A stretch of 64,000 nucleotides of DNA from Acridotheres tristis (taxonomy: Eukaryota > Chordata > Aves > Passeriformes > Sturnidae): contig CM072919.1 of the NCBI GenBank assembly GCA_037013685.1, forward strand, positions 28,963,255 to 29,027,254, written 5' to 3'. Each line of letters starts with the position of its first letter. Positions within the stretch are counted from its first letter, which is position 1. The translations under genes were made by a program, and so were the position numbers. Below, one piece after another: positions 48,561-61,068 of the stretch. Below the pieces are notes generated by a model. That model was given only the letters and a program-made list of their open reading frames with translations, was not told the DNA's origin and did no database searches.

Positions 48561-51500
48561 ATATCAAAAATTCCTATTTTTTGGGGTTGAGCATCTTTTG
48601 ACAGGATTTCCTTTAGAGAATCAACAAAAGGGCCATTGATAATGAAGATATTTTGCCAGCTTTTAAAGGTGCTGCAGGAGTACACTTTGTTTTGCTTCAT
48701 CTTGTTCCTGATGACTATTTGTGACAGCATCCCTGTTTCAGGATCTAGACTTATCCCAACACTGAGAACAGCTGTTTTGTGATAGGACAGTGGGCTGGTC
48801 AGGGTTTAATGGAGACACTAGTTACACCTCCTGTTTGCAGCAAGATCCACAAAGAATAACAGTACTTCCTTACATACTTAAAATAAATAAATTTTATTTA
48901 ATTTGAAATTAAACTAATGAATTCCTGAATTATAGTAAACAGAAATCTTCATACTTAGTTCTCCCCTTCACCTATGGCATCCGTGCCTTAAGACGTGGAC
49001 ATAGATTTAGTCATGTAAGTTGTTTTCTTTGTGTAATCAAGTAGATACAGCACATGCCTCCCTAGTCCATCTTTTTACCATCACCTTTAACACATATATT
49101 GCAATGAAATTCTATTTCCAGCTCTCAAGAGTGGGAGGTACATAAGAACAATAAAAAAAAAACTGCTACAAAGATGGTGCAGACTAAAGTTGTACCATAT
49201 TGACACCATAATATTTTAGGCTTTCTTGATTTTCCCCCTACTCACATTTTTCCTAAGAAATCTTTAGGTTTCTGAGATGAATCAGCACAGTATCAGAAGG
49301 ATATGGAGAAAAACATGCTTTGAAGTATGTGCCTACAATATACAAAGAGCGAAAAGGACTGAGTTAATATGAAAAACAAATACTTAAACCTGCATAAAAT
49401 ACTCATGTAGCATATGAGTTTAGAGGAAATTAATTAACAGGACTTTCTAGAGAAAAATAGTTTCTTTTTATTATAGACACTTGTCTTCCACAGGGAACTG
49501 ATTTTAGAGAGATATTTGTTGGAATACAACTCCTATAACAGTGTCAGTTTTAGAATTTTATGTTTAATAAGTGCTAGATTATCAGTCCTAATCACATAAA
49601 TTCAGTGCATATCTATTGTATACCAATGAACATTTCCTTTTAAACAAGCTTTCAGGATATTTTAAGTGCTATGGCAAAACAGCATAAATAGAGCCTGTGT
49701 CATCATCTTTTATGTTTCAACTGGAAAAAAGAGAATTTAATTTCACAGTACTATCAATTTTTCCAGCACTCATGTTAAAGAGAGAATTGTGATTTTAATT
49801 ATCCATTAACTCAATTTTTGGAAGTTCAGATACACCTTTTTATTTGTGTGCATTTTATTTGTGTATGTGTGTTTATGTGTAGGTAAATGCTCATATATTG
49901 CTCATATATTGTCTTGAGCCAGGTGGGCAAATGATAGTGAACTTCTGGCTGAAATTTAAAATCTTGGAACTGCATGGTCACTATAGGCCTCAGATCTGGC
50001 TGCTGATATTGTTTAAATAGGAGCTTTTTCTTACCTCCAAATTTGTTTAGACAGGTTATACTGATTTAGAGGCTTTTAAAGCCTAAGAAGTGAATATTTT
50101 ACAGACTAGCAGGAGTACACATATTCACTTATTCTGATAGACATTTGCCAGGAGGCAGGACACAGGAAATGGTGCAAATCTTGTCATTTTTGGTGTGTCA
50201 TATCCTTTCTTTCATGGTCCATTACTCACTGAGCTCCACAGAGCCAGAAGCAAAGAAAGGCTAAAACTGATCAAGAGTGTCGCCTTAACTCTTTTGCTTT
50301 AGGTGAAAAGTACATGCACTCTCCGTGTCATTCACTAATTGCACTGAAAATGAAACTGACTCCCTCTGTATGAGATAATTACTGATCCAATAGACCTAGG
50401 TTCAGCCTCACAAAATTACAAGAAATCTTCTAGAAAACATTGTCAAGAAACACAGTCAATAGAAGAACTGCCACTAAAGAGGATTAGTTTGTGGGACTAG
50501 AGACTCTCTTTGGAAAGGTAAAATGCTCATTTTAGCAAATCACGTCAAAAGCAATGTTAGCAATTACTTAGCTGCTCTCTGTATTGGCCCCTTAAAGCCT
50601 GAAAATACTGCTTCATTCCAAAAATCTGATGTTTTTAGCATCTACAAAGAGTCCCCAATCTACTCTGTGTGGTTCTGGGATTAATTTGATGCTCCAGGCT
50701 CCCAATCAAAGAATACTGAAGACAATATCATTGTATTAACTTTGGTAGAATTTGGAGCAAGCATTAAATGAGCATTTATTTATTTCTGAAAAAAAAAAAA
50801 AAGCAGCAGATACATATATTCCAGTATATAGAGTCCAGACATTCCTGGATACTTGCTGCCTTTCAAATGAGTGCTCAGTCCAATATGCATGGTAGTGGAC
50901 ACCTTTCCATCTATTTCCTGAAGTGCCAGGCTACATCCTTAAAAAAAACTGCGGGTCAATATTAAATATACAGTGAATTAAATTTTTTTTCCTTTTTTTT
51001 CTTTCTTTTTATATTTTAGCAAATTATTTCTAATCATTCTACTATACAGATTTAAGGTTATCAATGCCAGACAAAAAATTGGCATTTCCAGTATATGCAA
51101 CAAAACAAAGAACCTAATTTTTGCCAAACAATTTTGAATACGAGCAAGAAAATTGACAAATCAAACTTGCAAGATAAAATAATTTAGATATGATTTTATA
51201 GATACAAATTGATGGGATTTGTCATAATTACAGATTACACAGATGGGCAAAAGTGTACAATAGGTCAAAAGTTATTTGTTACACTTCTTCAGCAGACAAC
51301 ATTTTAACATTTTAACTAGATATTAACATCTAGTTTTAACATGAAAGAAATCCAGGAAAACTGTCCCATTCTCCAAAATGCCATTCCAAACATTTGCACC
51401 AGCCCTCAGGACAGAGTTACATAAGCTGCTCCTCCTCTCTTTTCTTCACCTGAGCAAGCATGCATTTTTTTTTAGTGAAAGATTCACACAACAGAAGTGG

Positions 51501-52924
51501 AGTTTTAATTTTTTTTATATAATCAGAATTATCAGTTTCAAGAGCATAATAATTTCAATCAAATGACCCTGTACCACATATCTGATTTAAAATTTTTAGA
51601 ATATTAAAGATCCATGTTGCTTTTCTGTCTTTCAAATTTACCTTCCCAATGGAACATCCCAGTCAAGACTTTCCAGTATATCCTTTCCTTATTAAAAAAA
51701 CTATGACACTAGATTTTTTTTGCTTGTTTTTTTGTTTTGTTTGATTTAATACATAATCCTAAATAATTTCTTCCGATAACTTTAGATCTGGCTTTATCAG
51801 AAAAAATGAGAGATAAGACTTGAAGTAAAGCTCCATGTGGAAGCATTACTGATCACCATAACGACAGAAATACATTTGCAAATTCAGTTTAAATAAAAAG
51901 CATCTCTGTTGTTCTCAATTTTTCCTCTGTAATGTATATGAGAATAACACTCTCACGTACAATATGTAATTTCCTTTCAGAGCCAACAAGCTCTAAAAGA
52001 TTCTAAGCTGAACACTGTTCTTCTCAACTGACAAGGTCATATTGCTTTATTCAGAAATAAGTGCTTCAGCAGGAGAAAATTAGTATGGGCAAATCCATCT
52101 CAATCCAGTAAATACTTGAGAGAAAAATAATTGTACATCTAAATTTTAGAATACAAAGACTTGTCCACCCTTAGTACAATAGACTAAATAACACCACAGA
52201 AAAATTACCACTTTATTCTTTCAAGAAAAAAAGTAGTCCTATGAAATGCATGGTAATGAGGGGAATTTTGATTTCCATTCAAATACATTAACAGTTAATT
52301 CCCCAAAATATACAAAGAACTAAAGTGCATTAGACAATGTTAAATTATATACAGATGTCCCATAACATGCCTGTCAATGTAAGGGTCATATTTCAAGCTC
52401 CATTGTAAGAACTCTTAAAGGTTAATCATATAAATTAATGCAATACAACTGGCTTAGGAAAGACAGTGATTGCTGGAGAACACTTTGCTCAGTGTCTGCT
52501 GGTTGCACTAGAAGTACATCATACATTCTGCAAAACAGACAAATGTCAAGACTCAGACACAGGTTTTTTAATATGTTCATTACATATAAAAGTTCTAGTT
52601 AAGAAATACAAATCCTCAGAAAGGCAGGAAAAAAGGCTTCTAGAAACTGATTTATGTATTTTATATACATTAATATTTTAATCTTTATTCTAGCTTCTAA
52701 CCTCTTGAAAAAAAATATATTTTAGTTGCAAATAGTCTTAAAGTTGATCCACAATTTAAAAAAAAATTACTCTAAGTATTCTTTATTTTAGCTTTCTTAC
52801 ACGTTTAGGACATATGGGATAGATAACTGGACACAGAGGTGCCCTTGAATCTAGATGCAGCTGTTGGGCTCGGAGGGAAATTATCAAAGCCACAAAGTCC
52901 TGCTGCAGGTTAGTCATTAATGTA
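48561..52924. other. AT-rich intergenic DNA, no gene seen
   Basis: No recognisable exon, RNA gene or repeat beyond A/T runs. Confidence 0.45.
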
Positions 52925-53210
52925 CCCCAGAGGAGGATACTAGGCCAATACTGTCTAATCTCTGCATGAATCATGTGTGTGATGAGTCAGAGCACACCCT
53001 CAACAAGTTGACTGATACAGTGGAAGGAGTAGCTGATAGAGTTGGTGGGTGTATTGTCATTCAAAGGGACTGCAAAGGCTGGAGAAATGGGCTGGCAGTA
53101 ACCTTGTCACTTTCAACAAAGCGAAATGAGAAATCATGCTCTTGGAAAGAAACAGTTCCAGGCACCATATCAAACTGGGTTAGACCAGCTGATTGAGTCA
53201 GCTTCTATCT
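52925..53210 (+). mobile_element. CR1 LINE fragment (RT C-terminal region)
   Basis: Matches the CR1 block that runs from accctcaacaagttgactgat through cattcaaagggactgcaaaggctgg. It is older than the minus-strand CR1 pieces nested nearby. Confidence 0.7.
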
Positions 53211-53274
53211 GACCCAAAAAAAGGGAAAGGTCTGGAAAAAGAAGACTTTCTGTTGATGAGGCAGATTGAGCTAG

Positions 53275-53347
53275 AGACCATTTAGTTAAACTGCACATCA
53301 ACAAGACCATGGTCCCTGGTGGGAGCACTGAATGAACTGGCAGATAT
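53275..53347 (+). mobile_element. Older CR1 LINE, piece 1
   Basis: Matches the CR1 RT text around gtttaaactgcacatcaacaag ... gagctggcagat. It continues after the nested insertion at about 53546. Confidence 0.65.
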
Positions 53348-53545
53348 AGAATCATAGAATATCCTGACTTGGAAAAGACCAAAAGGAACAGAGAATTCCA
53401 GCTGGTGGCCTTGCACAGGAGCACTCTAAGCTTCATACCATGTGCCTGAGAGCATTGTCTAAATGCTTCATAAAATTTGAAATTCTTGGTGCTGCAACCA
53501 CTTCTCTGAGAAGCCTGTTCCAACACCATGGCACCATTTCTAGAT
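53348..53545 (-). mobile_element. CR1 3' fragment nested in an older CR1
   Basis: Read on +: tagaatcatagaatatcctgacttgg, then a body ending near ccatttctag. It interrupts the + strand CR1 at gcagat / tcatctttgg. Confidence 0.75.
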
Positions 53546-53785
53546 TATTAATCATCTTTGGAAGGTTATGACCATCAGGAGACATGCCTGAGGACTGAAA
53601 TAAAAAGTTAATGTCACCCCAGTCTTCAAAAAGAGACAGAAGGATGGCACAGGGAGTTAGAGGCTATCAGTCTCACATTTGTTCTTGGAAAGGTGATATA
53701 ATGGCAAATCCTGGAGGCCATGTCTAAGCATGTGGTAGACAAGATTATCAGGAATATTCAGCATGGATTCACCAAAAAGAAATCA
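53546..53785 (+). mobile_element. Older CR1 LINE, piece 2
   Basis: Continues the RT region: catcaggagacatgcctgagg, ccagtcttcaaaaag, atctaagcatgtggtagac-like text, cagcatggattcaccaaaa. Confidence 0.75.
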
Positions 53786-53972
53786 CAGAATCATTTCGTT
53801 TGGAAAAGACCTCCAAGGTCATCAGGTTCAGACTTTGCTTACCACTTTATTAAATAGACTGTATCGATCAGTTCCACTCCCAGTTGCCTCTTGAACACCT
53901 CCAGGGATGTTGACTCCACCACCTACCTGAGCAGCCTGTTCCAAGGGTTAGCCGCCCTTTTCAAGAATCATG
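53786..53972 (-). mobile_element. Second CR1 3' fragment nested in the older CR1
   Basis: Read on +: cagaatcatttcgtttggaaaagacctccaagg through tcaagaatcatg. The host words gaaatca occur at 53779-53785 and 53973-53979, a likely 7-bp target duplication. Confidence 0.82.
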
Positions 53973-54420
53973 GAAATCATGCCTAAAAAACCTGATTGTG
54001 TTCTAGGAAGGGACAGCTGACTGAATTGATAAGAGGAGAGCAGTCTATGTTGTCTTCCTGGATTTCAGCAAGACTTTCAACTGTCTCCAGAGATATTCTT
54101 TTATGCAGGGCCAAGAAATGTAGGCTGGATGAGTGAAGAGTGAGGTGGATTGAGAAATGACTGAATTGTGGGTTAGAGAGTGGTGATCAGTGACACAAGT
54201 CAAAAGTGCCACAAGAGTCTAGTTGAAGACTTGTCACTGGTGATGCCTCCTTAGGTTAAATACTGGGCCCAGTATTGTTTGACTTAGCCATCAATTACTC
54301 TGGGGGACAGCAGATGCCTCCTTAGCAAGTTCACTGATGACACAAAGCTGACAGGAGTGACAAAAGCTGTCTGAGGACAATCCTGGGTAGAATGGTCACA
54401 GTGGCCCTGCTTCAGCAGGG
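53973..54420 (+). mobile_element. Older CR1 LINE, piece 3
   Basis: Resumes at aaatcatgcctaaaaaacctg and runs through the FSKAF region (ctggatttcagcaagac) to cagtattgtttgac and aagttcactgatgacac. Frames are broken. Confidence 0.8.
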
Positions 54421-55756
54421 GTTGAATAATGCAAAAAGCAGTACTGCCTACAATCTCAGCCATTCTGTGAATGGCTCTGTTCTAATTCTCTGAGCATTCA
54501 CAGACTGAATTTGTATTTCAGGTCCTTATGCAGTATTTGATGAAGGTCAAGCAAAAATACCACTAGCTGGAAATGTTTTTATTAACTTATATGTACAGTC
54601 ATGTAAAATTCTATGAAAAATTCTGGAGTTTAGTATTCCTCTACTTACTCTAAGTTGTAAAGACACATCTCAGATTTAGACTCCACTAAGATTTACCTGT
54701 GTAGGCATCCTTTTTGACAGAAACAGGTCTACAGATGGAGTAAACTCATACAGGGGCTTCTGAGTATGGCTGTGAGAGGACAAGCCTAACTTAGCAATGA
54801 TTTTGAAACAGCAGAGCTTTTCTGAAGCCAGCAGAATTCTAGGCCTCATTCCTACTTTTCTTATTCTTCTGTGTGATGTCATGTATGTGAATGGTGGCAA
54901 CCCTGGATTTTTTATCGCTCTACAAGTTAGACAGCTAAATTTTGTGGAAAGATAAATGGGACAAGTGCATACTGAACTCTTGCATGGAGAATACTGAGGA
55001 TGTCTGTTTAAGAAATCATTGTGAGATAACTGGTAATGGCAAAGTATTTGCATATACTAATATAAAAAAATAGTGTGGATATTATATATAAAGCATATAA
55101 AGAACCAAGCTCCTTTGGTGTTCAGCATGTTTATGTTTAGCTAGTACTTGACTTTGCCTGTATTCTACATTACCTGCAGGTGTTTTAATTTCACTTCATT
55201 GTCAGCACCAGCTCTTTTTAGAAAAATACATCAAAAAACCCTTAAAACTCAGTAAGAATTATACACCTATTTGCTCTTGGGACTTACGGAAAGACTTCTA
55301 AACTTCATTAGCAAAATCAGTTCTCCAAGGCAGATCTTCACAAAAAATAGACTTGTTTCTTCAATTTCTGTCAGTAAGCTAAACACACAATATTTTATGC
55401 TAAGAGCAATTCCTACCTCAGTTCATGAATTTAACAGTTTTGCTATTATTTCTGCTTTGATATCTGACATTTTTACATATTATTTTGCAATCTAATTAAC
55501 ACTGCTTTAATAAAAGACTTTACAAGATTCCATTTAGTGGTGAATTGCAAAAAAAAAACCTTTGCAAAGTGAAGGTATTGTTCATTTTTCAGAGATACAT
55601 TTGATTTTTGTAATTTAAGAACATCCCTCCCACCTTCTGAAATACCCACAACATTTTCCAGTAGATTGGACAATCTCTTCTTTTTAATGAGTCAGAGTAC
55701 TTCAATATCTCTGCTATTATTTTTTTCAAACTGAGCTTTAGAGCTTTTTAAGATCC
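54421..55756. other. Intergenic DNA, no gene seen
   Basis: Only chance-length frames, for example a 125-codon minus frame without a recognised domain. Confidence 0.4.
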
Positions 55757-56020
55757 TAGAAACACAGAATCATGGAATTGCAGGATCATATAGTTTGGAA
55801 AAGGCCCCTGTGATCATCAGGTCTACCCTCTGACAGATCACCACCTTGTCAATTAAATCGTGGCACTAAGTTCCATGTCCAGTCATATCTTGAACACCTG
55901 CAGGCATAGTACTCCACAACCTCCCTGAACATTCGAAAGTTTAACAACCCTTTCTGTAAAGAAATTCCTTCAGATGACCAAACTGAGCCACCCTGGCACA
56001 TCTTGAGGCTCAGTCCTCTC
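55757..56020 (-). mobile_element. CR1 LINE 3' tail
   Basis: Read on +: acacagaatcatggaattgcagg, gatcatcaggtctaccctctgacag, atcaccaccttgtcaa, ggcactaagttccatgtcc. Same block order as the tails at 29410 and 46108. Confidence 0.85.
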
Positions 56021-57900
56021 ATCCTTCCTACAACTTTCTTTCATTTAACTGTAGAGAGCAAGTTTTACAGGGGCCTGTAGCAAAACAGTGATACAAGTAA
56101 ACATGCTATGTACATTGTACTATACTAACTCATTTGCAGGATGTAAAGTTCAGCAAGTACTAAAAGCAAGCAGGAGAAAAGAATTATAGAGTGGAGTCAT
56201 ATAAATGTTACAATTTAGATGAGTTCTGGGAGGAAGAAACTGCACAAATTCTCTTAAGCAAACAAACAAACAAACAGACAAAAACAACTCACAAACCAAA
56301 TCAAGCAAAACAACAATTTACAACTACTCCCCCCACTCAGTTTTTAAAATTAGGATTTTTTTATTCAGAAAGAAATATTTATGCGTGTCCAAGTAGCATT
56401 CCCTGTGGGGGGGAACTTATCTTCAACAAGTACTATTTGTTGTGTAGTTCATAATTGAATATGATAGTTAAATATATCAAGAGCAATGGATCTGAAAGAC
56501 ACAAGTAGGAGGGGAAAAGTATAGAAGAGAGACAAGCAACAAGGTTTGTTTTGAATAAGGGGATAATTTTCCATATTGATGGAAAATCTCTATTAAGGAA
56601 AATATTTTGTCTGCTGGAAGAAGATATTTGCAATGTACTTTCTAACATCTGAAGACTGAAAACTTGGCACTGTGCTTCCAGACCAAAACCACGTTCCCCA
56701 AAGGCAGAAAATCAGGTACTACTTGGTTTGAACAGAATAAAGTCAATGTTTTCTCTTCATCTTTTTATGTCTGTTTGAATCCCTGTACCTTGAGAGGATA
56801 GTGTTCAAAAAATAAAGTGCTGGTTCAGTGCTGTAACACAGTAAGAATGAGTAATGAAGTCCAGTGCCTTCATTAGTGGAAGCAAAGAGAACTGAGATGA
56901 TCTGACTTCATCAGCCATCAAGACATGGCTGATGTACAGTTGCTAAAATTTTGTTTTGTTGTCTGGCAAGACAACAAGAGACAGCAAGATATCTTTCTAG
57001 TGGTCTGCTTTACAAGTTGTCTTGTAAGATGTAATGATTTTCTGTTAGTAAAAATGGCTTTGCGAACTTTGCGTTTAAGTTATAGTCCTATCCTTATGGT
57101 CATAACTGCAAGTTATGGTCCTAATTCCAAGCTAGGAGCAAGGGGAGGAATTCATTGCAACCGAGATCTATAAGAAAGGAATATTTATATAGATTGGAGA
57201 TCTTTTCAGATGAAAAATGTGAGCAGATATAAAGGCCTGATACAGCAAGAAAGAAACATGCACTTCAAAAGGAAGGAACACTTCATTTGAGACCAGAGCT
57301 TGTTGTCCAAATAATGCAGTAAGTTCTTAGAAATAATCCCAGAAAAAAATTTGGTGACTATTGGTGTTCTAGTTAGGAATAATGAAATGGACAGGAACCA
57401 AAACTGTCATGGTAACTTCCAACTTCCATGAAGAAATAACTTAATCAACAGCATAAATTCATGTTCCTCAGCAGTACTAAAAGAGAAAATTTGATGGTAA
57501 AAACAAAAGCCAAAATTTTCCCTGGTTTGGCAGTCACAAGCTGGGTGATAAGTATGTTATCCCAAAGGCACTCTGCAGCTGCTGTATTTCCATGATTTCT
57601 TATGCCCTGTACCAGAGAAGCAAAGCATCATAATCCTGATACGCAAATCAAATGCTGAAAAGGACTGAGATGTTAAATATTGGTCTACTCTTGGTTATCA
57701 GTTTTGTGCAAGTCATGGAAAGTTCTATAGCTATCACTTGTGTGACCTATGTGCCCTATATACCTTTCTCAGGTATATTCTGCTTAATGGACAAGATGAA
57801 TGATGGTTAATGATCCACCCTCTTTTCACCCTCTATATATATGCAATAGGTGGTATTAAGAACAGACACTGATAAAATATACTCAGATACTGATAAAAGA
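56021..57900. other. AT-rich intergenic DNA, no gene seen
   Basis: An AAAC simple repeat lies near 56260-56280. No gene recognised. Confidence 0.45.
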
Positions 57901-58225
57901 TACTCAGAGGAACACAGACTATTAGTGCCATAGCCTTATTAAAGAAAGTATATGTGAAAGAAACTGTGTAAAAGACAGTACCTACAAGAGACACTAAAAT
58001 CTGTAGAGACAAAAGAGTAGGAGAGAGAAATTACTGTCTCTGGATGTCAAAGATATAACAGTAGGATAAAGAGATTATCAAAACTGTATAGGCAAAAATT
58101 AACTGGTCTATTTTTATTTTGTTCACTACATCTTCAGATTCCCATATGAATATTCATAACCAAACTCATGTCTAATACCTACTGTGGGGCTGTGTTCTAT
58201 ATTTTTGCAGAGAGCAATCATTTTT

Positions 58226-58243
58226 TGGCACCCAGTGTGGGGC
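58226..58243 (+). other. Decayed ERV primer binding site
   Basis: TGGCACCCAGTGTGGGGC matches the lysine-type site of provirus 3 at 15 of 18 positions, and all three differences are transitions. It follows a stretch ending ttttgcagagagcaatc and is followed by a GC-richer region (58310-58560), as a gag leader would be. Confidence 0.6.
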
Positions 58244-58920
58244 TTACGGCTTCAACATAATGACAGGTTTATTTGGGGTGTTCTAGGTTGAATTTATGTC
58301 TGTTATTGCTGTTTAGCAGTAAATCAACAGCTCCTGTGCTTGCCATGGGGCTCACTTGCCTGGCTGTACATTGGACTCTTGTGCTTGTTAGCAGCTGCTT
58401 TCTGCTGTCTCCAGTCACTGCAGCGCTGTGCTGCTGATCACCTCCCTCTGCTGTTCCTGGGAACGCTCTGATAACAGCCAAGACAACCTGCCTGGGCTGG
58501 CAGGTGGCCAGGGCATCGCTGCTGTACCCGTGCTGCTGTCCCTGAGCTGTGCTACTGAACAGCTTGCAATTCTAGTGTGAATTTGTGTTGGACTGTGACT
58601 AGTGTGTGAATCCACAGCAGAGCAGGACACCCTGAAACATCTGTGGCTGTGTGGCAGTAGGTGTAGCTTTGAAATAATTCTGGCTCAATGGTAAGTCCAT
58701 GCTGAAGAAGGCACACCTCAAAATATGTGTGGCTGTGGATGTCTGTGCTGCATCAGATACACAAGAAGCATCAGTGGTGGACATAGTTGTGAATATACCT
58801 TTAATTTATTGCAATCGATGCTTTGATTTGCGTATTATACAAATTGTTATAATAGAAACAACTTGGATCAGTGGAGGAGAAGCCTTGCAAAATACAGTGC
58901 AAGGGAAGCAGTGATCTCAC
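58244..58920 (+). pseudogene. Possible leader/gag remnant of an old ERV
   Basis: Moderately GC-rich region just after the decayed primer binding site, with no long frame left. Short hydrophobic frames near its start could correspond to a membrane-like gag N terminus, but the match is too weak to assert. Confidence 0.3.
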
Positions 58921-59208
58921 CTGAGCTGGCTTTGGTGCCCAGTAGGTAAATTTTACACCACCTCATCTGTCCTGAGTGACCATCATAAGAGATGGAGCCT
59001 GAAGCCATGGACTAAATTAACTCAATAGATGTTTTTTGGACAATTATGGACATTTATGGACTTTTTATTGATATTTCACAGGACTGGCCCACAGATTAAG
59101 GGAATGATATCTTGTATTCTACCAAAGAATGGGAAGAGAGGTGATGGTTATTATATAGTTGGGGATATGAGGATGATGTAAGTTGTGTAAATCAGGGGTG
59201 GAGAATGT

Positions 59209-59446
59209 GTTGGTTTTGGCTGAGATAAAGTTAATTTTCTCCATAGTAGCTAGCACAGAGGGGTTTGGTTTGTGCTGGAAACTGTTGATAACACAGGATT
59301 GTTTCATTATTGCTGAGCAGGGATTGCACAGAGCCAAGGCTTTTCTGCTTCTCACCCCACCTCAGCAGTGAGGAGACTGAAGGTGCATAAGTTGTGGGGA
59401 GGGGACATACAAGGGATGGCTGACTTCAAGTGACCCAAGGGATATC
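59209..59446 (+). repeat. Truncated LTR of a common avian ERV
   Basis: Starts tgttggttttggctgag and continues taaagttaattttctcc, catagtagctagcacag, ttgataacacagg, tattgctgagcag, cacagagccaaggc, and gaccc-like text before the CR1. This is the U3 start of an LTR frequent in bird genomes, from memory. It is cut off by a CR1 tail. Confidence 0.72.
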
Positions 59447-59690
59447 AGAATCATAGAATCATTAAGGTTGGAAAAGGCCTCCAGGATCGAATCCAAACAT
59501 TAACTATGTCCATATTTACCACTGAAGCACATCCCAGATCTCACATCCGTGCATTTTTTTTAACACTTGCAGGGATGATGATTCCACCACTCCCCTGGGC
59601 AGTCTATTCTGATGCCTGGTCATTATTTCAATGAAGAATAAATAGGCTCAAAGGAGATCATGCCTCATGTCATCTTTCGCACTACTCTAG
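59446..59690 (-). mobile_element. CR1 LINE 3' tail abutting the LTR
   Basis: Read on +: cagaatcatagaatcattaagg, ttggaaaaggcctccagg, a body with gggatgatgattccaccac. It terminates the LTR fragment on its left. Confidence 0.85.
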
Positions 59691-60243
59691 AACTCAAATA
59701 TCCCAGTAACATACTACTGTGGCTGTCAACACTGTAGGCTTTGGAAGTGTGCAAATACTCTAAGCTTTCTAATACTCTTTCATGTTTCACTTCTTTCTTA
59801 TATTACTTATCCATTTACTTTTTGTCAGTAATATAAGACTTCTGAAGACAATTTCTTTCCTCTTAACAGAATAAGACATTTTATTTTACACAGAAGCTCA
59901 AATTTCTGATCTTTGCATGTTTATCTTATTTTCTCTCAGCAACTTAGATTTGTTTAATATAATCTTTAGTCATGCATGCTCCAGTTGACCAGTAGAGCCT
60001 TTGGTTCTCACAAGTATTCAGTATTAATAGCTTTGTAATTTCAAAACAAGGCATGTGTATGACTAAGTAGGTTATAGAAAACCACTGCAATGCAATTAGA
60101 GGGACAGCAACTACAACTATGGTTGAACAGAGAGTAAGGAAGATTGAAGATATAAATAGATGTTCCAGAGACCAAGTAGTCATTTATAAAAAAAAGATAA
60201 TTTCATGTGTTCCCTTTCTGCTCCATGCATTCAAATATTAAGT
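59691..60243. other. AT-rich intergenic DNA, no gene seen
   Basis: Nothing recognised before the start of provirus 3. Confidence 0.45.
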
Positions 60244-60965
60244 TGTTAAGGGTTGAATTGCCCCCCTTTTCTTGCTGTTAATTCCTCCCATTGTTATGTT
60301 AAGTAGTTGTGGCTACACCTTAAAACGACAGATAATGCTCTCTCGTAGGGGGGTGGGTGGAGGAGGAGGAGGGGGGGGAACCGGAAAAGGAAAGGTGGGA
60401 GAGGGGGCTGGGGAGGGGACTCTCTCTCGCTGGGCTCGTGGACGGAGAGGACACCCCCGTGCTTCGCTCTGGTATCTCCCCTGACATCTCCGCACTGAGA
60501 TCCACGCTCCCTGCCTGGGACATCGCTCTGCCGCTCTCGCATCTCACGCTACTATCTCCGGACACTCTGCGGAGCACCACGACTGACACCGTGAGAGGGG
60601 GGAGTCACCTTCTCACCCCCGCTCACCTCTGGGCCTCCGCCGCCATCACTCCAGCCCTCTGCAACTGCGCGGGACCAGCCCTGCCCCCACAGCACCGGTA
60701 ACTGAGCACAGGGACACAGCCTGCGGCCAAAAGGGACTGGAGCGGAGCTAGACTGTTCTGTTCTGTTACCAATTTTCATAGCTGTTGTTGTTTTCTGCCT
60801 TGTTAAATACCAGTAAAGAACTGTTATTTCACATCCCCATATCTCCTGCCTGAAAGCGTCTGATTTGGACCTAAAATAATTAAAAGGGGGGGAGGTGCAT
60901 TCTGCATTGCAGAAAAGGGGCTTTTGCCTTTACTTAAACCATACCTGTCTTTTCAAACCAAGACA
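60244..60965 (+). repeat. 5' LTR of provirus 3, subfamily B
   Basis: 722 bp, TGTTAAGGGTTG to AAGACA. It is closer to the solo LTR at 38530 than to the LTRs of proviruses 1 and 2. The two-unit TTCTG form is present. Confidence 0.95.
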
Positions 60966-60970
60966 GATTT

Positions 60971-60988
60971 TGGCGCCCAACGTGGGGC
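60971..60988 (+). other. Primer binding site, canonical Lys1,2 type
   Basis: TGGCGCCCAACGTGGGGC, 5 bases after the LTR. From memory it matches the 18-base tRNA-Lys1,2-type site at every position. Confidence 0.88.
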
Positions 60989-61068
60989 ATTGCCTGAGGG
61001 CATTGAGAGAGGGGGTAGAAAAGAGGATAACAGTTCTTGAATTACCCAAACTTGTGGTAGGTGACACC

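Noticed and set aside
60895..61068. Longer gag frame starting inside the LTR end
   Set aside because: The frame is open there, but it runs through LTR and primer binding site text, is not open in the other copies in the same way, and a well-placed ATG lies at 61069.
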